64,000 bases of DNA from Mycolicibacterium sp. P9-22 (GTDB lineage: Bacteria; Actinomycetota; Actinomycetes; Mycobacteriales; Mycobacteriaceae), in contig NZ_NPKP01000019.1 of assembly GCF_008329585.1 (NCBI RefSeq), positions 1-64,000 of the forward strand, given 5' to 3'. Under the pieces are notes generated by a model. It saw only the letters and a program-made list of their open reading frames with translations. It was not told the DNA's origin and made no database searches. Positions 55,114 to 63,562 of this stretch are shown here, in pieces. The translations under genes and the position numbers were made by a program. Positions within the stretch are counted from its first letter, which is position 1, and the number at the start of each line of letters is the position of its first letter.

Positions 55114-55132
55114 CCCAGACATCCAGTCTGGG
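55114..55132. promoter_or_regulatory. Second inverted repeat before the excisionase-like gene
   Basis: CCCAGAC-ATCCA-GTCTGGG, a perfect 7-bp inverted repeat with a 5-bp spacer, 57 bp before the excisionase-like start. It may be an operator or, in RNA, a small leader hairpin. Confidence 0.4.
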
Positions 55133-55188
55133 CAGCTTCGCCCCATGTCGGGCCAGCAGGGCCAGACGTGACAACAACAGGGAGAAAA

Positions 55189-55407
55189 ATGCACGACTAT
55201 CTTGATGTTCACGAGGCTTCGGCTCTGTGCGGTCTGCCCGTGTCAACGCTGCGCCATTACCGGCACGCCAATACGGGGCCGGAATCGTTCAGGATCGGCA
55301 AGAAGGCCGTCTGGCCGCGACACGAGTTGCTCGCGTGGATCGAAGCTCAGCGAGCAGCATCATTACGGGGCGGGTCTATCGACCACTACGTCGCCGAGTG
55401 CGCATAG
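55189..55407 (+). CDS. Excisionase-like helix-turn-helix protein
   Basis: A 72-residue protein with one winged helix: YLDVHEASALCGLPVSTLRHYRHANTGPESFRIGKKAVWPRHELLAWIEAQ, the MerR/excisionase (AlpA-like) pattern. ATG 55189 follows GGGAG at the right distance; the frame open to 55108 is not needed. Such proteins direct the integrase towards excision or regulate the element. Confidence 0.88.
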   Translation: MHDYLDVHEASALCGLPVSTLRHYRHANTGPESFRIGKKAVWPRHELLAWIEAQRAASLRGGSIDHYVAECA

Positions 55408-55553
55408 ATCGTCGCAGCAAAGGTATCTGCGCCGTGTCGGCGCTGGGAGTAAGCCGGCACGGCGCAGGTATCCGAAATGAACGTGAACTAGACCTAGCTT
55501 CCTTCTCCGCGACGAATCCGCTGCGGCCCAAACAACAGGAATATGCCACCGCC

Positions 55554-55931
55554 GTGACCTATCAGAACCCCTTCTCCATGCATCGACAGAAGGTGTGGCT
55601 CGAACGGGCTGCTGATCCGAAACTGCCTAGATGGGTACGTGTTTCGGCCCTAGCATTCGCTCGACACAAGGGTAACGGACATGCATGTTTTCGCGTCGGC
55701 GAGATTGCCACCTTGCTGGGGTCGCCCGATCCGAACGGCAATATCAAGCCCGTTGCCGGCAGCGTCGTATCAGACGCAATTCGCGCTGCGAAGAAGAAGG
55801 AATGGATCGCCCCGCAGTCTCACGCGCGCTGCCTCGTTGTACCGCCCCACGCCATTCAGGGCGGACTCGGCGCATCATCAACCGTCTGTCCTTTTCACGC
55901 GGTTACGCGCCAACGTTCAGGATCAGTATGA
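55554..55931 (+). CDS. Small helix-turn-helix-like protein of integrative elements
   Basis: A 125-residue protein beginning TYQNPFSMHRQKVWLERAADPKL (after GTG 55554). SALAFARHKGNGHACFRVGEIATLLGS reads as a winged helix, and SHARCLVVPPHAIQGGLGASSTVCPFH as a conserved C-terminal part. Proteins of this style are common next to excisionase genes in actinobacterial islands and are probably replication- or regulation-related; the exact role is unknown. The frame is open up to 55227, but the protein-like sequence begins here; the only ribosome-site candidate is AGGA about 12 nt upstream. Confidence 0.65.
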   Translation: MTYQNPFSMHRQKVWLERAADPKLPRWVRVSALAFARHKGNGHACFRVGEIATLLGSPDPNGNIKPVAGSVVSDAIRAAKKKEWIAPQSHARCLVVPPHAIQGGLGASSTVCPFHAVTRQRSGSV

Positions 55932-56020
55932 ACCCACTTCACAATAAAGCGGAGCGGAAAACGCCCCTACCTGCGAATACATCCCCAGCCTCTATGACTC
56001 TCTAGTACCCATACGCTGCG

Positions 56021-56977
56021 TCAACAAGTTTCGTTCCCGTGTTCGTTCAACATCTCATGCAGGTGAGGGGTAGTCGGCCACACGCCAAATTTCTCTGCCT
56101 CAATTTTTGTAGCTGCGATCCAGGCAAGGCGATCCTCGGCAGCAGGATTCGGCACGTGCTCCAATAAGTCCCAAAGTTCGAGGAACAGGTTAATCGCCAT
56201 GATCAATGTCTCCCCAATGCGGATTGTGTCCTGGACGAACATGTCCTCCGGTTTCACATTACGATTGAACATTGCGTCTACGAGGACACTGGGCGCGCCA
56301 TGCGCCTGGTCGGAGTACGGGACGAACAGGAGGTCGTACTGGTCGAGGCGCATAGGATGGCTCGACCGCTTGGCCAACTCACGAACGTTGTGCCCTGACC
56401 AGTACTGATCGCGAATCAACTTGCCTTTAGCTGATTTCGAACGGAACTCGGGGAAGGCATTGTCGAGCATCTGCTCTGCCTCTTGCAGATGGTCTTCGTC
56501 GATGTCGCGGCCGGTCTTCTTCGCGTAAAGCATTGCGCCTCTACGCCTTTCGATGTGCTGCATCAGACCATACTTGGCGTACCGAAGGTTGCCTTCATCG
56601 CGATCGGCAAAGGTTTTCAGGTGTTCCACGTTGAGGACAAGTTCGAAAAGCTGGCGAACCATGCTGGCGGCGAACTCCCACTGACCTTCCTCACATAAGA
56701 CGCGTGCGGACTTGAGCGCGTTGACACCTCGCACCAGGACGCAAACGTCGAATACGAATAGACGACCGTTCAGTTGACCCTCCGGCCTAGATGCCGAGCC
56801 TAGAGCGTTATCCCCGGCTGCACCGATTGAGTACACCAGATCGAAGAACGACTTCATCCGCTCCCGTTGCGGTGCGAGCACATGCGCCACGTCTGGCCTT
56901 CTATGACTTTCGGCAGCCGGTCGTTTGCGCGGGCGCCTGCCCTTACCGCGTAACCGCCTTGCCCTGCTTTTTGGCAC
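56021..56977 (-). CDS. DUF5677-family protein
   Basis: A 318-residue alpha-helical protein. A basic N-terminus (SRARRLRGKGRRPRKRP) is followed by the family core VCVLVRGVNALKSARVLCEEGQWEFAASMVRQLFELVLNVEHLKTF, and QYWSGHNVRELAKR later. DUF5677 members are common in mobile islands and have no agreed function; several lie beside defence genes. GTG 56977 start. It is the first of the cargo genes, leftward, downstream of the AIPR gene on the same strand but with a 91-bp gap. Confidence 0.7.
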   Translation of the reverse strand: MPKSRARRLRGKGRRPRKRPAAESHRRPDVAHVLAPQRERMKSFFDLVYSIGAAGDNALGSASRPEGQLNGRLFVFDVCVLVRGVNALKSARVLCEEGQWEFAASMVRQLFELVLNVEHLKTFADRDEGNLRYAKYGLMQHIERRRGAMLYAKKTGRDIDEDHLQEAEQMLDNAFPEFRSKSAKGKLIRDQYWSGHNVRELAKRSSHPMRLDQYDLLFVPYSDQAHGAPSVLVDAMFNRNVKPEDMFVQDTIRIGETLIMAINLFLELWDLLEHVPNPAAEDRLAWIAATKIEAEKFGVWPTTPHLHEMLNEHGNETC

Positions 56978-57068
56978 TCAAACAGCGTAGCTAGCGTGCC
57001 GCAACTTTCCGAGCCAATTAACAGCCGTAGAACCAAGCACGCCTAACTTGAGCTAACCCTCGAAGGAA

Positions 57069-58829
57069 TCACCCGAGGACGTAATCTGCCACGACTTCCT
57101 CGCGCACCGCGTCACGTAGTCGGGACCAGGCTTCATCATCTCGCGCAAGGTTGTACTCAGGCTGCACCGATTTAGCCTTTTTCGCCTTATACTCATGGCG
57201 CAGAGCTTGGCGCGCCTTGGAAATGATTGGATCTACATTGGCTGAAAAAGTTGGATTTGAGGCCATCAGTGTTGAGTAGTCTTTGAAGGTCTTCTCACGT
57301 ATCGCTTCCAGTCCAACGGATACGAGAGCAGTTACGTACCTCGCAAGTCGATAGAGATACTTCGCTTCATCTGAATCCTTGGTTAGATCGTCTTGCTTTA
57401 ACTTTTTACCCAGTGCTTGGATTCGTTCATGTATTGCAAGAGCGGCGCCGGCCCTCATCAATTCTTCTTCTGGCCAGAAGGTGACAGGCTTGCCCCCGAT
57501 ACCGAAGGCTTCGTCGTAGCGCGAACCTCGGTCGAAAAACGAGGCTGGCTCTTTATAACTCGCCACCGGTCCATAGAGAAAGGCGTGCCTGATACCAGCA
57601 AGCTGCTCAATTTTTAAACCTCGACCAGTTGCACCTTTAGGCTTATGCCCCGACTTATGAACGTAATACAAATTCGGCACGGCTCCGTGCCCCGCAATTC
57701 TTGTTAGATTGTCTCGAAGCCAAATCTGTATTTGATCATTTGCGAAGAAGTCGGCAACCTTTACAGGATTCTGGGTGTTGTTGTACCTGATAACGTTGTC
57801 CGTAAATGCGCCACCATATTTTTCTTCCGTCTCTGTGAGACGGAAAAGTAGGTACACATCGGGATTCTGATACTTCCGGGCGGCTCTAACGAGGGCACTT
57901 ACAGTCTGCGCGCCATTAATGATCTGCAAACGCTGTGCCGTTAGAAGGTTTCCATTCAATTCATATCCGCTACAGACGGCTGAAACTCCGTTGTTATAAT
58001 AGAGAAAGTTCGAACCTTCGTCTTCCGATGCAGCCGTTTCGACGATTTTCGGATTGACCTTCTTGCTGGCGAGCGGCAGCCGAATATTCAGATTAAAGAG
58101 CGCCAGCCCGACACCCTTCTGTTTGTAAATGGAGACAAGTTCGTTAGCTTTTATTACTCCTATTACAGACCGATATGGGTCCGACAACTCAATATATTTT
58201 CCTTCTTGCAAGTGCAAGGAAACCTCATTAACGAGGCCGCCTCTAATGGCGCTTTTTAGCTCTTCCTCCCACTTTGAAAGCTCGGCGCCGCCCAAGAGTT
58301 CGCAGGTTACACTGCGTTCCTCTTGCAAATAAGCTTCGTTCTTAGCATCTACGACTTCTTGCAGCCGCTTTCGATTACCTACACTAAGGTTTGTGCAGAA
58401 CCGAAGGATTACTTCCCAACCATCGGCAACCTTAGTTGAAAAGTCTGCGATAAGCTCTTGGATCTGATCGCCGCCCGTATCCTTATATTCACCGCGAACA
58501 ATGAGGTCAGGAACATCAAAGAAAGCCGCTACTTTACTCTCTTCCAAATCCTTTGCTCGCCAAGCCGCCTGCAACAGAAGAATGCGCTTGCCAATTTCAT
58601 CCTCAAGCACAGCATCTATCTTTAGATCGTTGCCTCTACATATGTAGTCAGAAAGGTCAACTTCTGTCGTTAACTCGCCGTCGAGAACAGCGTCGAAGCC
58701 TTCTTCTTGCGCGAAAAGGTGCGCGACGTAGCCCTCTAGCCCCTTTTCCAAGGCATCCGAAGGATATTTGTACTTCTGCGCGTAGAAAGCACAAGAATCC
58801 CGCAAATCAGAATCAGCCTTGCCGGCCAT
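57069..58829 (-). CDS. AIPR-family abortive phage infection protein
   Basis: A 586-residue protein of the AIPR family, known from abortive-infection and other defence systems. Core motifs are FLYYNNGVSAVCSGY (275-289) and LQIINGAQTVSAL (301-313), then VIRYNNTQNPVKVADFFANDQIQ. The N-terminal part has the layout of a restriction-type nuclease (GNDLKIDAVLEDEIGKRILL ending LLQAAWRAK), but the lysine expected two residues after the glutamine is alanine (Gln87-Ala-Ala). ATG 58829 is chosen; the frame is open to 58970. GC is clearly below the host level. It probably senses or blocks phage; the target is unknown. Confidence 0.85.
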   Translation of the reverse strand: MAGKADSDLRDSCAFYAQKYKYPSDALEKGLEGYVAHLFAQEEGFDAVLDGELTTEVDLSDYICRGNDLKIDAVLEDEIGKRILLLQAAWRAKDLEESKVAAFFDVPDLIVRGEYKDTGGDQIQELIADFSTKVADGWEVILRFCTNLSVGNRKRLQEVVDAKNEAYLQEERSVTCELLGGAELSKWEEELKSAIRGGLVNEVSLHLQEGKYIELSDPYRSVIGVIKANELVSIYKQKGVGLALFNLNIRLPLASKKVNPKIVETAASEDEGSNFLYYNNGVSAVCSGYELNGNLLTAQRLQIINGAQTVSALVRAARKYQNPDVYLLFRLTETEEKYGGAFTDNVIRYNNTQNPVKVADFFANDQIQIWLRDNLTRIAGHGAVPNLYYVHKSGHKPKGATGRGLKIEQLAGIRHAFLYGPVASYKEPASFFDRGSRYDEAFGIGGKPVTFWPEEELMRAGAALAIHERIQALGKKLKQDDLTKDSDEAKYLYRLARYVTALVSVGLEAIREKTFKDYSTLMASNPTFSANVDPIISKARQALRHEYKAKKAKSVQPEYNLARDDEAWSRLRDAVREEVVADYVLG

Positions 58830-59086
58830 ACTCTTCACGCTCCCACTCTCAAGCTGACTAGTCGCACGCCGGATCATGCACCTGCGTCGGCGGTCCAAGG
58901 TTGGACCAATCGAATCGAATGGTACCGACCTGCACGTTAGGCAATGCGTCGGCGGCGGCCAGAAGGTCACCCAGCGATGCCGCTGTGCAGTCTCAAATCT
59001 AAAGCATTGAGAAGGCTAGTCGGTAAGAATCTGTCACTCAAGAACTCCCATGTCGCGCTGTCGCAATAGACGTATCAAAACAATTT

Positions 59087-59121
59087 GTCTCACTTGAAGA
59101 CTTACGCAACTTTTGAGACAC
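59087..59121. promoter_or_regulatory. Inverted repeat upstream of the serine recombinase
   Basis: TGTCTCA (59087-59093) and TGAGACA (59115-59121) form a 7-bp inverted repeat over 35 bp, ending 7 bp before the recombinase GTG. It could be a crossover or subsite bound by the recombinase, which would also repress its own promoter. Confidence 0.45.
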
Positions 59122-59128
59122 TCTTTGC

Positions 59129-59731
59129 GTGACCGCAACTGCCGCTCCCGCCGCCACTGGAACCGTCTTGGGCTACGCCCGCGTGAGCACCGAACATCAG
59201 TCACTCAATCAGCAGGTCGATGCACTGACCGCTGTCGGGGTGGGTGGGGCGCGCGTCTACAGCGACAAACTGTCGGGCATGTCAGCTCGGGAGCAACGTC
59301 CCGGCTTGGCGGCGCTGTTGGACTACGCCCGCGAGGGTGACACCATCGTGGTGGTGGGAATTGACCGGCTGGGGCGCAATGCCGCCGAGGTGATGACGAC
59401 AATTCGGGAGCTTGGCGAGCGTCGCATTGTGCTGCGGTCCCTGCGGGAAGGCATCGACACCTCGAACGCGGCGGGTCGGATGGTAGCGGGCGTTCTGGCC
59501 AGTTTGGCGGAACTGGAACTTGAACTAGGTCGCGAGCGACGGGCAGCTTCTCGGGAAGCGCGCCGGGCGCGTGGACAGTCGATTGGCCGCCCGAAGGCGT
59601 TGGATGCCTCGAAGGCCGCACTTGCACGACGGATGCACGCCAGCGGTGAGCCGGCGACCACTATCGCCGCCGCATTGAGCGTGTCACGGGCGACGGTCTA
59701 TCGCGTGCTCGCCGACGACTCCGACGAGTGA
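59129..59731 (+). CDS. Serine recombinase (resolvase/invertase family)
   Basis: A 200-residue small serine recombinase. Catalytic Ser20 is in LGYARVSTEHQSL. VVVGIDRLGRNAAEV and GRMVAGVLASLAELELELGRERR cover the active-site arginines and E-helix, and the C-terminal helix-turn-helix is EPATTIAAALSVSRATVYRVL. Full length and apparently intact. Its GC content is close to the host and above that of the surrounding cargo, so it may have a separate origin. The start is GTG 59129, overlapping the promoter repeat region. Confidence 0.92.
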   Translation: MTATAAPAATGTVLGYARVSTEHQSLNQQVDALTAVGVGGARVYSDKLSGMSAREQRPGLAALLDYAREGDTIVVVGIDRLGRNAAEVMTTIRELGERRIVLRSLREGIDTSNAAGRMVAGVLASLAELELELGRERRAASREARRARGQSIGRPKALDASKAALARRMHASGEPATTIAAALSVSRATVYRVLADDSDE

Positions 59732-60086
59732 GCTAGCGCAGCAGTTCGGGTCGAGAACGGCGGTAGACGTTCATCCCGCATCGGGCAGACTCTTGTTCAG
59801 ACGCCCCTGACCGAACTAAGAATCGACACAAGGGTCTGATTGTGGGATCGCCGGGCACCCAGCCAGGACGACAAGGGTGGGGGGCGCCCCCTTTAGGGAC
59901 TGGGCAACGCCTCGTACCGCTCAGCGCCTTCTCTCTCTCCTGCGTTGAGGGCTGTTAAAGGCGGCTGAACGCGCCGGAGGGCGTCCAAAAAGCCATGTCA
60001 ATGCTTTTTCAGCCGGAGCGCCGTCAGACCTCGCTCAAATCGCTGCTGGGACCCAAAAAAGCACAGACAAACGCGACACACTTCTA
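59732..60086. other. Gene-free stretch with inverted repeats
   Basis: No gene is seen in these 355 bp. GGGGGCGCCCCC at 59880-59891 followed by TTT may terminate the recombinase transcript. AAAAAGC (59987-59993) and GCTTTTT (60003-60009), nested in GGCTGAA (59963-59969) and TTCAGCC (60008-60014), form an imperfect stem that could end transcription from either side. Confidence 0.45.
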
Positions 60087-61856
60087 CTATTGGATTTGTG
60101 CATGAATGCTGTCGAACGACTGCGGAGAATATTGCCGTGAAAGCTTGTGACCGGGCACCGGAATGATTGCCACTGATTGGCCTTGCGCAACCGAATCAAC
60201 CATAGACGGATCAGCGAGCTGCGCCACACCCCAGACTCCAATCGTGCCGGATAACCCAAACTCCTGCTGGTCATATTCAATGTGAAAAGGTTTGAAATAC
60301 AGGAACTGAAACTGCGGCCCGGTTGCCGTGCTCGCCTCGAAGGCTTCAATATTGTTAACGGTGAACTGCGTAGAGGTCCATTCGCTAGTAACGATTTCCC
60401 CATCAAGCAGTCGTACCGCTGTCGCAATTTCTTCAGATTCCCACGCGGTTAAACTTTCCGGGATACAAAGTTGATGCATACTAACTGATTGCAGCCGAAT
60501 CAGCTTCCCGGCAATATCTATCCACTCCTCGGCTTCGGCGCAAATATTTGGATCATCTAGTGCTCCAAGCTCGTGCAAGATCGGGCCGTACGGAATCGCT
60601 AAACAGACTTCGCCGCCCTTCGACCAATCGCGGATAAACTCAAGCCCGTTCACTACGCTATGCGGCAGCTTGCTTTTTATTGAGAGGGTCCGCACAAGAG
60701 CTTGTCGTGTTTGGCCGGCACTATCCACCGTAATCTCCAACTCGAACACACCAGATTCATCTCGACCAGTCATCCGCGCGCCGCTCAGCCCGTGCGTGAC
60801 GGCCACGTCTGTAAACCCGAGGCGACGTTCACCAGTGCGAAGTTCGAGGTCAGGCCGTGCGGGCCGTGACACTTCGAACACGTACAGATCGGCCGGCCCC
60901 CTCCGGTCCTGGACAGGCGGCGGCCCTTCGGACTTAAGCACCTCCACACGCAAAGGCTGGCTCGGCTCGGCCCCGTACTCAATAAATTCTCTAGCCGCTC
61001 TGTCCGCTGGGCTGCCATCGTCCAAAGCGGCTAGCGATATTGTTGTTGAGATGGGGCGAAGCCTGAGCGAATCAGCACATATCGGGAAGACAGAAATTTG
61101 TAGATGATGGTTTTCGTCGATGTCTCGCAATGTCACAAACGCAGCCCTCGGGTCTATTCCTTCGAGGGGTCCATCCATTTGAGGCGATAGCCGACCGATC
61201 TTTACGGCAGTCTCATACCGATAGAATGGGTCTACAAGATCAAGCTGCTTTGCAAGATCAACCTCTCGTGAAGCGACAGCGTCAAGTAGACGCTGTCCAG
61301 TCACATCAGGTAACTGTGAAGCCGAACTTATAGCGGCTGCGATAAGTTCAAGTGCACGATTTTTGCCGTCTGCGAAATAATAGTCATACAACGATGGGTT
61401 TTTGGCGGTCCAAACATTTAAGGCATCGCGACCTATCCAATCACGTTCAAACTCCACATCAGCGGTCAATTCATTGAGCATCCATTGATAGCGTTCGAAA
61501 GTTGGATTCCAAGGCATTACCAAATTCCATCGTCGAACGTTATACAGAGGTAATACTTCTCGTTTGAAGGTGTTCCACGAATTGACAATGCTTTTTTCTT
61601 GCGTCGATGATCTACGGAATGGTCGCGTAAAACGCTTCACTTGATAAATATCAAATTGGCCATTGCCGACCGGAGCAATTATATCAATTCCTCTGTCGCC
61701 CCGAGACGGCGTGAGGCGAGTCGCCCGAGGATTCGCGGTTGTGAGAACTAGCGCCTCGACGAACTCTTCGATCTTCTCGCCAGACTCGGACTCCCAGTTG
61801 ACCGCGCTCATCAAATCCAGATTAGAAGCCAGGCGCATTACCAGTGGGTTCGACAC
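60087..61856 (-). CDS. Large protein with N-terminal Mrr-like (PD-(D/E)xK) nuclease domain
   Basis: A 589-residue protein. Residues 25-80 have the restriction-endonuclease fold motifs: Glu31/Glu34 (KIEEFVEAL), Asp58 in GDRGIDII, and Gln72-x-Lys74 in DIYQVKRF, the QxK form used by Mrr. All catalytic positions are kept. The next 100 residues are helical with LYNVRRWNLVMPWNPTFE; the remaining 400 residues are beta-rich and match nothing I know. It may cut foreign DNA, with the C-terminal part sensing a target or binding a partner. GTG 61856, low GC. It stands alone at the right end of element A, pointing inward. Confidence 0.75.
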   Translation of the reverse strand: MSNPLVMRLASNLDLMSAVNWESESGEKIEEFVEALVLTTANPRATRLTPSRGDRGIDIIAPVGNGQFDIYQVKRFTRPFRRSSTQEKSIVNSWNTFKREVLPLYNVRRWNLVMPWNPTFERYQWMLNELTADVEFERDWIGRDALNVWTAKNPSLYDYYFADGKNRALELIAAAISSASQLPDVTGQRLLDAVASREVDLAKQLDLVDPFYRYETAVKIGRLSPQMDGPLEGIDPRAAFVTLRDIDENHHLQISVFPICADSLRLRPISTTISLAALDDGSPADRAAREFIEYGAEPSQPLRVEVLKSEGPPPVQDRRGPADLYVFEVSRPARPDLELRTGERRLGFTDVAVTHGLSGARMTGRDESGVFELEITVDSAGQTRQALVRTLSIKSKLPHSVVNGLEFIRDWSKGGEVCLAIPYGPILHELGALDDPNICAEAEEWIDIAGKLIRLQSVSMHQLCIPESLTAWESEEIATAVRLLDGEIVTSEWTSTQFTVNNIEAFEASTATGPQFQFLYFKPFHIEYDQQEFGLSGTIGVWGVAQLADPSMVDSVAQGQSVAIIPVPGHKLSRQYSPQSFDSIHAQIQ

Positions 61857-62079
61857 GCATGGACGGGCAAATCGGCTCGTTCAGCGATGCGCCCAACGAA
61901 CATACTGGGATGAGTTTGCTGGGCGTAGTACTGGTACGTAGGCGGTACACACGGAGTGCCGTAACTCACCGCAACGACCCGGCACCACTGCACTGCATCG
62001 TGCGGCTAGAAGCGCGCCACTAGCTGGCGTTATCGTCCCTACACGTACGAAGAGATAACGACAGCTAACGGCGCTTCAC
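61857..62079. other. Gene-free right end of element A
   Basis: No gene. CGTTATC (62028-62034) and GATAACG (62054-62060) form an inverted repeat 20 bp from the right attachment core, with ACGTACGA between them; both may be integrase contact sites. The upstream region of the nuclease gene is also here, without an obvious promoter. Confidence 0.4.
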
Positions 62080-62121
62080 GAGCGAGTGACGGGATTCGAA
62101 CCCGTGTAAACGGCTTTGCAG
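62080..62121 (-). pseudogene. 3' half of tRNA-Cys(GCA): attachment site between elements A and B
   Basis: Read on the minus strand: anticodon loop CTGCAAA (GCA anticodon), anticodon 3' stem GCCGT, a 4-nt variable loop, T-arm ACGGG-TTCGAAT-CCCGT, acceptor strand CACTCGC and discriminator T. U73 with GCA is diagnostic of tRNA-Cys. The 5' half is missing: the sequence before the loop does not pair with GCCGT, and no acceptor partner GCGAGTG occurs nearby. Positions 62080-62100 equal the left repeat of element A. Confidence 0.8.
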
Positions 62122-62438
62122 GTTGATCCCGACAACTGTAGGTTAGCTGTCGAGCCCAGGTAGCACGCTTGCCAGCTAAGCCGATCCACCAGCTATACAG
62201 GGCTTATATCTGCTCTAGCGTCGCACGGCATCGCACCAGTGTTCGTTGCTGTTGCATGGCGATATGCAGGTGTTTGGGGTGCAGATGGGGTACAGATCCA
62301 ACCTTTGAACAGGCAATTTGCCGGATCAATGCGTTTAGTCAGCAACTGACTCCGAACACTCTTTCGATATGCAATCAGCTGTGAGCCGCCTGGCGGGTCA
62401 GGACAGATAGAGGAGGCGAAACGGCCTAGGCTATTGAC
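62122..62438. other. Gene-free left end of element B
   Basis: No gene is supported. A hairpin CGACA...TGTCG (62130-62152) follows the tRNA half. AGGAGG at 62410-62415 is a strong ribosome-site sequence but lies about 23 nt before the first usable start codon, too far to serve it directly. Confidence 0.4.
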
Positions 62439-63080
62439 GTGGCAGACGAAATTGCGCCGGCTGAACGTTGGCCGCGTTGGAAAGCGTTTTGGTCATCCGT
62501 TGGCGCTGTCACAAAGATCGCGTTTCACAACCTAGCTGGTGTGCGCGGCTTGACAGGCATTTTCGCAATCGCATGGTTTTGCGCCACTGCTATTGCATCG
62601 TGGCTATACAACGACAGCACTTTTGGGAAATTCTCGCAGGTTCTGGGGTTCCCAATAGGGACTGCGGTTCTTGGTATATGGATCGCCGATTTCTATTATC
62701 GTCGGGACGCTTACGCGAAAAGATTCAGAGACGTTTTGGTTTCGGTATACACTACTCAACTTCTTATAACTGGCGTGCAAACGATAAAAGGCCATATCGC
62801 CACAGCAGGAAACGCAGTTAAGGAAATCAATCCGTCAGATGGCGAGCACTACGAACAGAAGCTGACGGCTCATGCTCAGATAGAAGCTGCCAGCACCGCC
62901 GCTAATCTCACCTTACGCATGGCATATATGGCGATAACAAACCTCGAACTCTTCTCTTCAGATGCTGTCATTTCAGGAAAAGAGAAATTCGCAAAAGACG
63001 ATAAGGACGCGGGCGAGCTACAAATGATGGTACCCGGCTCTAACAGCGCTGGCGAAGATGCGGACGGGGGAAGTAAGTAA
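62439..63080 (+). CDS. Membrane protein of the element B operon, unknown
   Basis: A 213-residue protein with two adjacent helices (GLTGIFAIAWFCATAIASWLY and VLGFPIGTAVLGIWIADFYY), then a basic segment (RRDAYAKRFRD) and a long helical cytoplasmic tail with an acidic end. No domain is recognised. The start is GTG 62439; ATT 62433 is the only in-frame alternative after a stop. Its TAA shares a base with the next ATG (TAATG), so translation is coupled. Confidence 0.7.
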   Translation: MADEIAPAERWPRWKAFWSSVGAVTKIAFHNLAGVRGLTGIFAIAWFCATAIASWLYNDSTFGKFSQVLGFPIGTAVLGIWIADFYYRRDAYAKRFRDVLVSVYTTQLLITGVQTIKGHIATAGNAVKEINPSDGEHYEQKLTAHAQIEAASTAANLTLRMAYMAITNLELFSSDAVISGKEKFAKDDKDAGELQMMVPGSNSAGEDADGGSK

Positions 63081-63553
63081 TGAGCACCGCTATTGTCGGT
63101 AAGGTTGCCGCTTTAGAAGATAATTACCGCGTCGTCATAAATCGCGGCGCAGAGCATGGCGTTAAAGGTGGAATGATTTTTGTAATTGAAGATCCGGAAG
63201 GAAAAGAGGTTCGGGATCCCGATAGTAACGAATTCTTGACGTATCTACCAATCGAGAAGATCAAAGTAAAGGTATTTGAAGTCAAAGAAAAATTCTGTCG
63301 GGCAGAAACATTTATCCGTGTCAAACCTGAGTCTGCGTACGAAGCCGCCGCGAGAGAACTCATCAAAGAATATAAGCAGCGGTCAATATTTGACATTGGC
63401 AGAATGGCCTATCCCGGCTCAAACATAGACCGGGATGCAAAGTTGCAACAGGCGCTCCACCTGCTGCAACTAGGTGCCGCCGACCGAAGCGACGATGAGC
63501 GTCCGGCCGTCGTGGAGGTCAACGTTGGCGATACAGCTCGCCAGGCGAATTGA
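63080..63553 (+). CDS. Soluble beta-rich protein of the element B operon
   Basis: A 157-residue protein. The N-terminal 80 residues, STAIVGKVAALEDNYRVVINRGAEHGVKGGMIFVIE and EKIKVKVFEVKEKFCRAETFI, resemble the small beta-barrel seen at the C-terminus of FlgT-type proteins (V.INRG...GV..G..F.V pattern). The C-terminal half is helical. The match is by eye and moderate. No signal peptide. Coupled to both neighbours (1-bp overlap upstream, 9-bp gap downstream), so it probably acts with two membrane proteins. Confidence 0.7.
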   Translation: MSTAIVGKVAALEDNYRVVINRGAEHGVKGGMIFVIEDPEGKEVRDPDSNEFLTYLPIEKIKVKVFEVKEKFCRAETFIRVKPESAYEAAARELIKEYKQRSIFDIGRMAYPGSNIDRDAKLQQALHLLQLGAADRSDDERPAVVEVNVGDTARQAN

Positions 63554-63562
63554 ACTTCGCAT

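Larger units (their letters stand above)
53701..62100. mobile_element. Integrated element A (about 8.4 kb) at the 3' end of a tRNA-Cys
   Basis: Flanked by direct repeats of 21 bp (53701-53721 and 62080-62100, GAGCGAGTGACGGGATTCGAA). It carries a tyrosine integrase beside the left repeat, an excisionase-like gene and a small regulator-like gene, then cargo of lower GC: DUF5677, AIPR, a serine recombinase and an Mrr-like nuclease protein. No conjugation, capsid or clear replication gene is present, so it looks like an integrative island or phage satellite rather than a full prophage or conjugative element. Confidence 0.85.

Noticed and set aside
62080..62190. A complete tRNA gene at the right repeat
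   Set aside because: Only the 3' half fits. The sequence where the 5' half should be gives no acceptor or anticodon-stem pairing, although a chance D-arm-like stretch (TAGC...GCTA) is present.
62169..62384. 71-codon open frame at the left end of element B
   Set aside because: No ribosome site, cysteine-rich random-looking product, and it begins in the sequence next to the tRNA fragment.
62080..62450. A tmRNA gene as the integration target
   Set aside because: No tmRNA 5' end or tag-coding region is found within 370 bp; the anticodon loop of tRNA-Cys explains the conserved part.
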